Shown here: piece by piece, positions 12,001-24,000 of the stretch
Numbering within the stretch: position 1 is the first letter of the stretch
How the letters are laid out: every line of letters begins with the position of its first letter
Source of the DNA: Cristatella mucedo
Lineage: Eukaryota; Bryozoa; Phylactolaemata; Cristatellidae
Assembly: GCA_009760855.2 (NCBI GenBank)
Contig: WPIO01000005.1
Coordinates: 12,688,001-12,752,000, forward strand
Reading direction: 5' to 3'
Length of the DNA: 64,000 nt
The notes under the pieces: model-generated
The model's input: only the letters and a program-made list of their open reading frames with translations
The model's database searches: none
What the model was told of the DNA's origin: nothing
Translations under genes and position numbers: made by a program

Positions 12001-15000
12001 TCGTATAGCTGTGCCTCTAACCAACTACACATCTTTTTTTGAAACAGTATTTTTAGTTTATATGCTCCCGATGTCTGGAACCCATTCTCGACTGACGTCA
12101 CGACATCTCCTGACTTGACCACGTTTAGGGAGAAGCCACAAGCCTGCATATTCCCTGTGGCATTTGCTCATCCATTCCCACTAGTTGTCTATTATGTGCT
12201 TACCCATGCTTGCTGGAATTGTGTATGCATGTTATTGCTAACTAGTTACCTTGGCGTAAAGCTCAGCAGCTCATCTGGTCTGCAGTCAATGGGATAGCTG
12301 CCACAGCACAACACTTCCGTCAGAGCTTTAATGGCTACTTATCAAGCATTTAATCAGAAAGAGGATCCTCAGAGTGATCTACAGGTCACTTTAATCACAA
12401 GCACCAACCTACCTATCCGACCTCATTGCTCCTCCAGTGTGCTCTCACACCACCTGCTCCTCGGCTTCCATTAGTCACAGTTCCTCGAACGAAATTGAAG
12501 TCTTTTAGTGATGAGGCATTTAGTCCATATGCTCTAAAAGTCTAGAATTCCGTTCTGGTTTCTGTCACCACCTGCGTTGACTTTGCATCATTTGCAAGTA
12601 AGTCACACAGCTAAAGACGCAGCTGCTCCGCCCAGCTTTCCCAATGCCACAGCGAACCTGTCTAGTATTGCCCGAGTGCTTTGCATGCTTACCTGTGCAT
12701 GCTTCAGTGCATGTTACTAACTAGGGGTCCTACTAACTGGTGGCCCTAACTAGTGTCTTCTTATATGCCTTTCCATACGTCTCTACGCATGATACCCTGA
12801 TTGTCATTAACACTCGGTTATTGGTTCTTTGCAGCAAGTTGTAGAGTGCCTGGATAAACATTCGGTTGTCTTGCAAGGCTGTACAAAAGACATTATGATC
12901 TTTACTTTCTAAAATATATGAAGTACTTAGAGATTCATTTCTCTGAAGATGCTACACACATTTTTTATTATTGCTTTTTCTTCGTGCTGCTTAAGCCTCT
13001 CAGCTAGCAACCGAGAGCTGCAGTCGTAGACGACATTGGAGAATGGTTGAAAGTGGGGTCATCACAGCTCCTATACTAATCGCTGTGCATTGCAACATTT
13101 CCAAGAGATGAAGCCAATCTTGTGGTCAAGTTAAGGACTAACTGCGGCATACTGGTGTGCCTGCAATGCCCGATACCACTATTAATCACTGCCTGCTGGA
13201 CTGCACAAGTTTATTCGACCTTCAATTAATCTCTACACGGGTCGACATCGCTGCTCAGACGTAAGCATCGAGCTGCTCCAGGGCTGACACAGTTGATCTA
13301 GTTGCTGATGCCAACTGCTCGTGCAAAGAGAAGACGATTAAGATCAGCCTGTTACGATGAGGTAAGTTGTCGCAAGCATGAGTGGGGAAAACAAGCCTCA
13401 ATAGAGCCTGCAGAAAAGCCCTTGCGAGTTTCACCTTCAGCTTTCGGTTGCCTGCTTCAGGGCTCGAGTCCACTGGATCGTGAAGTGAAAGTAACTTAGC
13501 AGCTCTGGGCTGAGACTATCGAATAATGGCTTGATTGGCATGTGCGAGGTTCAATCCTTAGGACCTAACTGTAATGCATTGTATCTCCACCCGTAATTCC
13601 TCAAAGCCAAAAAAAGACCAAGTGGGTGTAATGCAGGAAAATTCTCTTTAGCACACTCGAAGCTTAAGCAGATTTTGATGTGCAACTCTAACAGACTTAA
13701 TCTCATGCAACAAAGAAAAAGTAAGAAGTACAGCTGACTCAGGAGGACAGTCAAGGAAGTGAGCAGCATGGAAGTAGCAGCTAAAGATTGCTGGAAAGGA
13801 AGCGCCTCAATAGGCAACAGGAGATTAGATGCTGGTGAGTAAGAATTGTGGAATTGAGTTTAGGACCAGCAGAACCAAAAGTTTTTGACGCCAACTGTCT
13901 TTAAGAGTAGGAATGAAACAGCTTATTTATTGTCTATGGAGGACCTGAGGAAACAAGGCGGCTGAAAGTGATGCAGCAGTTCAGCTACACATGAAGTAGC
14001 CAAGCAATAGTGGGCGTTGTGGGTCAGAACTAGAATTTTGCCCTGTATCTGTTAATCCACCGAGAGCCATTACAACTCCTTCAGTAAATGGGAGACACGT
14101 GGCTGAACCACGGCATTTTGTAGTAATTCCATCATCAAACCTCTTTTTTTTAACTAGCCTTGCAGCCACATTCATCCCTTAAGCTTATAGGCTTTTTTGG
14201 TAGCCCAGCCAAGACGGAATTGCAGCAGTAATGTAATGCAATGTATCTCCGTCTGTAACTCCACAAAGTCATAAAGACCATGTGGGTGTTACACAGGAGA
14301 GTTTTGTATAGCGCACTCACAGCCTAAGCGGCTTTCGGTACGCATTCGGTAGCCAACAGACTTCGTCTCACGCAGCAAAGAGAAAGTGGGAAGCATAGCA
14401 GAGTCAGGAGAGCAGTTGAGGTAGTGAATAGCATAGAAGTAGCAGCTCAGGACCGCTGAAAAAGATGTGCCATAGTCGGCAGTAGGAGAGTAGTTGTCGT
14501 TGCATAAGAATTGTGGAAGCGAGTTCCACAGTCTAGGACATGCAGAGCTAAAGCTTCTGTCGCCAACTGTCTTTAAGCGGAGGAATAGGACAGCTACTTT
14601 ATTGTCCACACAGGACCTGAGGGCACGAACAGGCTGAAACTGATGTAGCAGTTCAGCTAGGTACGAAGGAGCCAAGCCGTGGCAGGCCTTGTGGGTCAGC
14701 GGAAGAACTTGGCTCTGTATCCTTTGCTCAACCGGCAACCGTCCTAGCTCTTTCAGCAAAGGTGACACGTGCTCAAACCGCTGGGACTTGAAGACCAGCC
14801 TTGCAGCCATATTCATAGTCCGCTGTAGTGGCATAATGGCTTTCTTTGGCAGCCCAGCCAAAAGGGAATTACAATAATCAAGCCGAGACAGAACTAAAGA
14901 GCTAGTTAAATTTTTTACAAGCCACTGTGGGAGACAGCTCCTAATCTTGGATTGGGATCGGATGTGATGGCTAGCTGTAGAGGCAGTCTTCTGAATGAAG

Positions 15001-18000
15001 CTTTTGAAATTGAGGCAGTATAGTCTAGAAAGAATCAGGGAGCTAGTTAAATTTTTAGTAAGCCACCGTGGTAGGCAGTCCCTAATCTTCGCTAGTTTTT
15101 GGATTAGATGGCTGACTGGGGCAGCCTTCTTAAAAGATCTTTCAAAATACAAGTTGTTATCCGATAGAACACCTAAATTCCGAGCATATGGTGACGGTCG
15201 AACTATAAAATTATGTATTATAATACATGATGCTAATAGAAGAGCAAAGTCACCTAGTGCAACCCAGTGCTTGGGGTGTCCTATGAGTAGGAGTTCGGTT
15301 TTAATATCGCTTAGTTTAAGGAAATTTCCCGTCATCCAGCATTGAATGTCTTCGAAGCAAGCAGTCATTTATCAGTCACAGCAGCATTTTCCGACAGTTT
15401 GAACGACTAAAACAGCTTGGTATTGACAGCATTCAGCAAATGAAACAGTAAATAGGAAATCTAATGTAGGAAAATATTTTATTTGTAGTTAGGCAAAATG
15501 CTAGATACTGCTCGTACTAGGCCATTTGGGTTAATAAATCATGTGTTTTGCATACTTGGGGACTAAGGAGTTTTACCCTAATGTATATTTCACATCTGAC
15601 TTTTCTTAGTCTTAGACACAGCTCCACATTTCCTTAGTAAGAAAGTTGCACACAGAATCAAGACAGTCTTCACCTGACGTCACCACCCACATCACGGCAC
15701 TCTTCCTTCGGCGGGATTGCATTGAGCGTTACAATTCACGCATTGTATGTCAAAACACGGCAACCTTGCCACTTGCCTGAACTGGTGGGAGGCTGTCTGG
15801 TGACCTTAGTAAGCTCATCGATCTCTGAGCACAGGTTTGTAAAAGTACTGTCACAAGTTTCGGGCTTCGTGAAGTCATAGAAGAACTTGCTGCCAAAGAT
15901 GATGCCAAGCCAGCCATCAGCAATGTACTTGGGTTGCATTCGGATAGGTATGAATGGCTTTTGCATTTTGTAGCAATATTCGGCTTCTGAAAGGAAAATA
16001 ACTAATGTCAATTGATCTTCCACAAACCTGGGACACTCTATGGGCATGCAGACATAGGATGGGTAGTGGGAGCAGATCTAGGTGGCTGAGCACTTCCTAT
16101 GAAGAGCGATTGCTATGGGTTTTCTGTTATTTAAAGAATTAATATTGATGCCGATCACATCCACATTAATCTCAAAATGTAGAGCTTCGCTATGCCCGTT
16201 CACAGGCACTGATACACTTGACACACTCTCGGGCTTTGTTACAGCATTTTCGGGGCACCCTCCAGGCTGCTGTATCGCTCTGCAGTGTGCACTGCAGACG
16301 GCCGAGTTTCCAGACCGGTGAAAATCATACCGCTCCGGCATCAGAAGAACTGTGACATCTATGCTTCAGGATCTGTGACACTAGGATAGAGGCCATTCAG
16401 ACGGTGAATGATTGGCACGAGCACATCGGTACAGTCGGTCGGAGGAGAGGCACGTGGGTGCAACTCTGCGAGCTGAGGGCCAGCAGACATTACAAGGGCG
16501 CTCAGCTCTGTGGGCATACGTTGGCTTGCAGGCCCACCGGATTGCATTGCACCGGCAAGTGACCTTTTGCAATGACCTTTTGCTCGGACGCCATGCTACT
16601 GCCAATGTCTTCCTCGAAAGAGAGCTACCGACTTTCGCTGCAAGAGGCACATCTTCGCAGCTAATTAAAGCTGCCGTCGAAGCAGAGTAATTTCGAATGC
16701 AACACTGGCTGGCTGATGGCAATGACTTCTCCTACACTGACTTGACAAGCGTGAGTTGCATAGCAGACTAAAACTGTCAAAGCTTGCGACCAACAAAATG
16801 TACTTGCATTTAACGATGAAGCATGTTCATAGCATCATAAGAGAAGTAGATTACTAGAAGTCTTTCTCAGCACTCGACATAGGCTGACAAGAAAAGGTAT
16901 TGCGCAGGTGAACACATTCCCCCCCTTGAATATGTTCTGCAAGCTTAGCTGTACATGATTCAGTGCAAGTCACCAACCAATTCTTCTACTAACCCGTGAC
17001 TCTGAGTGTATTCTAGTGAGCTTTTACATGCCGATCTAAGCATGACCTCTTGCTTGTCGTTAACTCGTGGTTATTGCTTCTCTTGCAGCAAGGTTTGTAA
17101 AGCATCTGAATTGAAATTTTGTTCTCTTAGGGTGTTACATAAAAGAATTCTTACTGCTATTATTGTTGTCAGACGCGTGGTGGCATCCGTCGCATTCCTA
17201 ATGCATATGAGTAGTTCTACTGCATTTTTATCGCTGTATCTCTGCACAGCACCGAAGGAGTGCTAGATGTACAGTGCAAATGACGTGCGAGGGTGGGGGC
17301 AGGAAATATTGAAGTTCCAACTGAGGAGGGTTCTTCTATCTTGCAGACTGATATACCCCTTTCGTTTACTTTTAGGCCAATCCTCAATAGAGGTAACATT
17401 TATCAAACGCAATTATAAGCCGGGCATCCTTGCATATTGAAACAGTGCACCATTTTTGGCTCATCTGCTAATTTCGAAGACTAGTTTTGACAAATCGTGT
17501 CGTTTATTTGCTACCAGCAGAAAAGATCCTGATACTAATTAATGTTGGATAGCTTGTCATGCCTTTCTCAGCATGAGGCTTTTAACCAAATTTGTCAAAC
17601 GAATAGCTGACTAATTAGCGAGCCAAGCCAGAGGCTGCCTCTGTACCTGTGCTCTTACCCTCACAGCCGGGCTCGATGCTAATGAGCAGGTCAAGAGAAG
17701 AAGTGCCCCTGCTAGTGTTGGAAGCACAGTGAGTCTCAGTTGGTACTAAGTGGTGGCACCCTCAAAATTAAGTGCATCAAGCCAGTGCCCCATTACTTTG
17801 ACTGGTATCCGAAATATTGCTACTAGAGGAGTAACCAACTTGCCACGTGTGAAGATCGTCATTCGAAGTCTGCCAAGCAGGGCGGGATCAGCATCTTGTT
17901 CCTTATATGACAATTGAGCCTTTTTCCAGCAGTAGTCACTCTCGGGTCCATTCTTTACAGAAATGATCACGGTAGAAGGTTTTCTATTCAAGCCAAAGAA

Positions 18001-21000
18001 CTCAATGGCATTTTCAGCTATTAATTTTATACCAATTCGGATACAGGTGTCGATTGGCTGGCATCTCCGAAAATGAAACTTTCACATGACTCCATTTGGA
18101 TGAAGATGTTGGGGCCTTTTTAAAACGGCTTCATGTCAAGGTAATGGTTTGGCATCTACTTGGCAAGTCTTGGTGATAGTGGTGGAGCCAGAGGGAAGCA
18201 AGTGACATTTGCCTCTTCTATCTATAGTAGGGCAGTGATCTGGGTAGCCCCCCATTCTTAAGCGCTCCGACTGTCACCAACGAGGAAATTATATATTAAT
18301 ACCACTTAATTAGCAGCCACCGAGTTCGTGTCAAATTAACACTTTGATTTTGTGCTACCATTTTTTGTTAATCGCGGGTCTGCTACATCGCTCTCCAAAT
18401 CACCATGTGCTGTCTACGTAAAAGGTCTTGCTTCAACATACAAATTTTGCAGGTCTTGCCTCCCCTAATCAACATTCTGGCTACACCACTGCTTTAGTGA
18501 CATACTGCCCAGAGCAGAAAATATTCACCAATCATAACTGAGTCACAACCAATCCATTGAACAAATGAAGGTACTAATCTTAACAGACTGGGCATGCATC
18601 AGCAATATCAATCGAGCTGAAAAAAGTATTTAGGTGGAACTGCATAGCAGAGAGTGGTGATAAAGCCAAAGGAGGAAGCAAGCATTACCAACAGCACAGT
18701 CTGATTAGTTAAATGCTGCGTTCTAATAGGTTGTGTAACGTATCCCTCGGCACTGTCTATGTTGCCGTGTGCTTTCGGCTACGAGTTGCCATTTTCTGGT
18801 ATATTCGAGTTTGCATCCTTATGAAATCTCCCTGTTACAGGTCATTCTGGCCACTACATTAAAAGAAGCTCACGCACAGCTGTCAATGCACATTCATCTG
18901 CGCTCTAAGATGTCCTCTGTCGAGACCTTTTGATTCTCCCCTCTATCTCCAGGACTGTGAAGTATGTCTGAGGTCGAGACAGCAAACTTGACTGACCCTA
19001 GATGATTCTAGGGCCTTGGAATTTTATTTTCATGATTTTTGCAGATAGTAAGTATTCTGTACACTGGCACTCGCAGCCCTTGCGTACAGTTTTGACAGCG
19101 GTATCTATCAGCAGAATGAAAGCAAGATAAGATTAAGAGTTTAACAGGAAATATGATAACTTTTGACTTAGACCTAACAGTAATAGCAATGGATCTACAG
19201 TGCTTTCCATATTAGGTGAGCACTTCTTCGAGACAAACAGCTGTCATGATATCAGCTGCTTATTGCATCAATTCTAGTCGTATAGCTCTGGGTATCCGGT
19301 GGCAAAATGCGACATTCGATTCTGCTTGATCCTATGCACTCCATGTGACAGGGGCAGCAGTCGTGTTTACACGGACCCTGTAGATCTACAGTAGTTGGGA
19401 CGAAGTCATCATAATGTAGGCATAGGTCAGGACAAGCTAGTGGGAATGAGTTATCTCTTGTCAGATGGCATGACACTGATCAAACACACTGGCTATGGGG
19501 TTACATGCCAAAAGCACGAGCTTGTGTTTCAAATGTTTTAGCCCAGTTGCACCAAGGGGTCATCGAGCAGGTTTGAAGTGTCAACGAGCACTAGAAAAAG
19601 CAAACGTGCACTGTGAACTTCGAACGCAACCAAAGCCGTTGGCACAGTCTGCCTTTTTGCTGCAGTTGCTACATGGTACTTAAGCTAAATGGACACTCTT
19701 TTCAAGTGTAAATGATAGTGCAAAGCATAAGATTAAATTTATGTGAGAAGGGCCACAAGAAGGCCACAAGTGAGCATTGCTGTGCTGCCACAATGCAGTT
19801 TCTGGCTGTCATACTTGCCAGGCACATGTTCAGTGTGTGGGTGGCACCAAAATGCCCTATTCGTATTCTGTGGGAAACCTTTTGATGGAAGCATTTCCAA
19901 GATCTGCCAAGATCTCTGACCGGCTGCTTCCTGCATCAGCATGAGCCCGTCAGAGACAAGAGAAAGCTACATATCTATCCTGAGCAGACGTCCAACTGGG
20001 CATCTTCTTCCCTCATTTGCTGTAGCAATGCATCGTTATTCACCAATACGACTTAGGCTAGGCTCGTTGCACTGCTATGCCTCTTAGCGATATGCTGCTT
20101 GACGGACTGAAGGCATACAGTGACCAGCTTTACTTCGTAATTATGTTACTAATTCCCAAAGCCACAACTGGTCTCACTGACAGGGCTTCGGATGTCGAAA
20201 CTTCTGGCTCCAAGTCCGACACAGACCCCAATCACAGGCAGGTGCACCAGACCCTACCCGATCCCACTGGACAGGCAAACTTGTAGCAGAAAGTCTACAA
20301 GCTCATTCACGAACCTGCATAAATGCATATGCTACCGAAATAAAAATATAACTTAGCAATGGCTACGGGTATTTATCAGAAATTGATATTCGTTAATATG
20401 ATAAATATGTGACATTTAAAAGTATTATCACTTAATTTTTCAATGAGTACCAACAGTCTTGCTAATGCTTATTTAAGCCAAACTCAAAATGATTGTGTGC
20501 AACTGCAGTGAATAGCATTCCGTGCCTGCTCATGATTAATTCACTTTTGCCTGCTCTTGTGGATAATAAGCCAATAACATTTTGACACAGGGTAATGGTA
20601 TCTCTATTCAGGTCTTCTAAAATTCTGATATCACGGATGTCACTAAAGCACCGTGGTAAGCATTCACAAACCGAGAGTGCATGGTTATTAAATTTACCTT
20701 GCAATGCCTAGGCTGATTTCTGATCCTGCGATCTCTGGCTCCCGACCTTAATCTATAGCCCTGCCCAATGTCTCTTACGAAAAATTGAACAAATGCAAGC
20801 ATTTGCAGCGCAGTAGTGCTCAGTTAAATGAATAAAAATGGGCAAAATGAGAGCTGAGGGTACTAAAGTTACGTCTAGCTATTTTGCAACTCATCTTGCT
20901 AGCAGGCATAATTTCACATAAACTCTCGGTTTAGCTGATCCCAGTAATAAGTTTAAGGGAACCCTAAGACAATTAGTAAAAGCAGCTCACATCACCTGAA

Positions 21001-24000
21001 CGACAACTAGGGCTCATCTTGTAGTTCTCCGTGAAGAAGATGAGCACCAGCGATGCCTGCTCAACCGCACTGGCCATGGCATCCAGAGTAGAACCTTCTG
21101 GAAGAAAGAAAAGATAAAAAATCTGCAGACAAGTGCTGTTAGACACCGGCCTCGATTTGATAAGCAGGCAAAGCCAAGCAAAATGCACAAGGGAAGAATT
21201 AATTATGTACGACAGCTTGCTTAACGTGGCAGCTAAGAACATCTTATATCACGATCAATTTGGCTAACGCAACAATATGCTCCCAAAAAGAATGCCCCAC
21301 GAAAATGCCTTATTTAATTTCAAAAAGTGGCTGTAATAAAAATAGGAAATTTTCAAAACCCCAAACTCATACATAGTAAGTAGAGGCTAAAACGTCTACA
21401 GCAGCAAAGTCAAAGTTTAGCAGGGCTGCGAAGAACAGCCTGAAGTAGGTCTTTTTTAGACTATCTTGTGCAAATCAGGGACAATAAATGACTTAATGGC
21501 AGCTGCAAATTTTGGCTCTGGTGCAGAAAAAGTGAAAAAAATATCAGGTTGAGCCTACACTGTTATTGTTCATGGCACACTTAATCCACTATAGAAGAGA
21601 TGGCTGTGGCATACAAATCGCATGGCATATTTGATATGACTCATGTAAACATATAACATTAGAGCTACTGCTAGAGTTGCCACATTGAAGTTGTAGCTTG
21701 TTGCACTGGCTACGTGGCGAAATTAATCTGGCAGTGGCTACCGACCAGTTGACGGAATCATGAATATCAAGCCACCACTCAGATCTGACATACTAAATTC
21801 GGTTTGGGTCTCAGAGCGATAACAACTAAACGATAACACTAGCTTCTATAGCAAAACAAACCACAACATGCATCTGGTGTGCATCCCTACATTAAGTCTT
21901 GGACACCAACGCCTTAACAGCAACTAGCTTTGCCGGTTTGGAAGAGTCAGTTAACAACTGGGCTTCAGTCGTCATCGGATTGCATGAGCTCTGCATCTCG
22001 TCGATATTTGAAGCATGATAGTCTGTATTTATAAGGTTTTTGAGCACTGTGTATACTAGCTCACCAGGCAATGGTCTTCTGCCACCAAATAAATGAGGCT
22101 TTTGAATATACTAATCTTTGTTTTTAATTTTCTCACCCATCAATGCTTGGTAGCTCGTCTACTACGTCAAAATGGAAAGGCTAGGAAAGATAGCTATGTA
22201 GCTGCTGCTCTGGCAATTATCAGTGCACAGACAAAACACCTTTGTATCCAATAGTGGCACAACTTTTAGCAAGGTACCATTACTTGTATTAGACGCTAGT
22301 TCCCAATTTACGTCAAAGGTACTTTCTATCCCAATTTTCTTCTCCTTTACCCGTATAAGGCAGGAACTACTTTACTTAGCACGGATTGAGATTACAGCAC
22401 AGCGATTAGGTCGGTGTACAGCACGGATCTGAGCCACTCGCCGACTGGAGCCAGCTCAGCAGCCGTCATCTGTCAAGGAACAAGGATAAGCATGCATACA
22501 AAAATGCTATCGAGGCTTCACATAGCACAACTGCTGGCAGCGGCGAGGCTTACGAAAGAGACATACTCATCTGCTCGATGTCGATCCAAACTTTATAGCC
22601 AGCATCTTTCAGCTTATCTTTGATTTTTATGACCTCAGCCTTCACTCCCCAGTTGTAGCTAAGCATGATGTGGCCTGCTGAAGCATACGAGGGCCATTCA
22701 GAGATGGCCGTGTGTCTGGTATACGAGAAAGCTCAAAGTTCACAGTGACCACAGACATTCCGTGCACTTGAAAACATAAACATGTAGCCTGATCGCGAAC
22801 ACTAGCATCATTAAAGACTTATGCTAAAAGATAAGACTAAGACACCGTCAGGTGCTAACATGCGCATGTTCACATTTGGATGCCACCACTCACCGTGAGC
22901 TATAATGGCCGAACTGGAAGTAGCATCAGCAGCAGCAGGACCGAGACCTGCTGTCCCACGGCTGGCCGTTACTGCACCAGGCATCTCAACCGAGTTCTGC
23001 ACCCTCTTATTCTCGCCTTCGATGGCCCACAGAGCACCCTCAGCTGCTCTCCTGACGCGTTCGTCCGAGCTAGAGCAGAGACTGCGCAGATCTGCACGTA
23101 AACAAGCACTGCTGCTGCTGAAAAAACGGTTTTTATGCAATGGGAAGTGTTGACGCTATCACATTTCTACCATAATAATAATAGTAATGAAATTTTGTAA
23201 GCGAGCTAGACCTCTTTCTTGACAGTTTCCATTTGCTGTAAATGAAGCATGTGAATTGATCAGTGATAGTATGCGAAGTGACGGCACACATAAGTGCATA
23301 AAGGAAAATCTACATGGACACAGGAATTACATTGAGGACACAGGTGCTATTTTAGTTTCACTTTAAATACCGGTGGTAGCTTTGCTGATCAATCTCACTC
23401 TACCCGTCTCGCCTGCTTGCAAATGAGCTGGCATCTAGCTTGAAGCCTGGGGGGGGGGGTCTCATAAGAAACAGAAGCGTTAGCTGAGTGGAGCAAAAAT
23501 GCCTGCCAAAGATCATCAGGTTTCCGTTACAGGCACTGATGTAAGGTGTTACGCCAAACTGACTACAGTTTTGAACTATCATGATCAGTCGGCTTGTCAG
23601 CCTAGCACGGCTAATTAGCTCAGAAAAGATTTCCTGCTAATCGAGTTGCCATATTAGCTGCTAGCAAGCACAGGTGTTCAAGACAGTCTACAAAGGGCTA
23701 ACTACTTTGAAGCTCTCAGAGAGACGATCCTTTAATCGAAATAGATGACAGTCTCTTTAGGGAAAGACATATTGGGCAACCAAAGTGACAGAGAAGTCGG
23801 GCAAAAAGCTAATCGCACAGCGATTTCCCTCCTGCAATTTGTAGCATCGTCGACAAATCTGCTCACCGCCACCGGGCAGTGAAGCTGCCATCCAATGTCC
23901 AGTTGAATGTTGCAGTGTGCAGTTGAGCTAAGTGATTGGAACCTATTGACATTCGCAGGTGTTTCGTCCAGCGATGCTCCAAGCCACCGAGCTCAGACAC

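Noticed and set aside
15736-15776. Extension of the third TIR exon to the TGA at 15736 as the gene A C-terminus
   Set aside because: Phase and comparison with gene B favour splicing at 15776; kept only as a possible retained-intron product.
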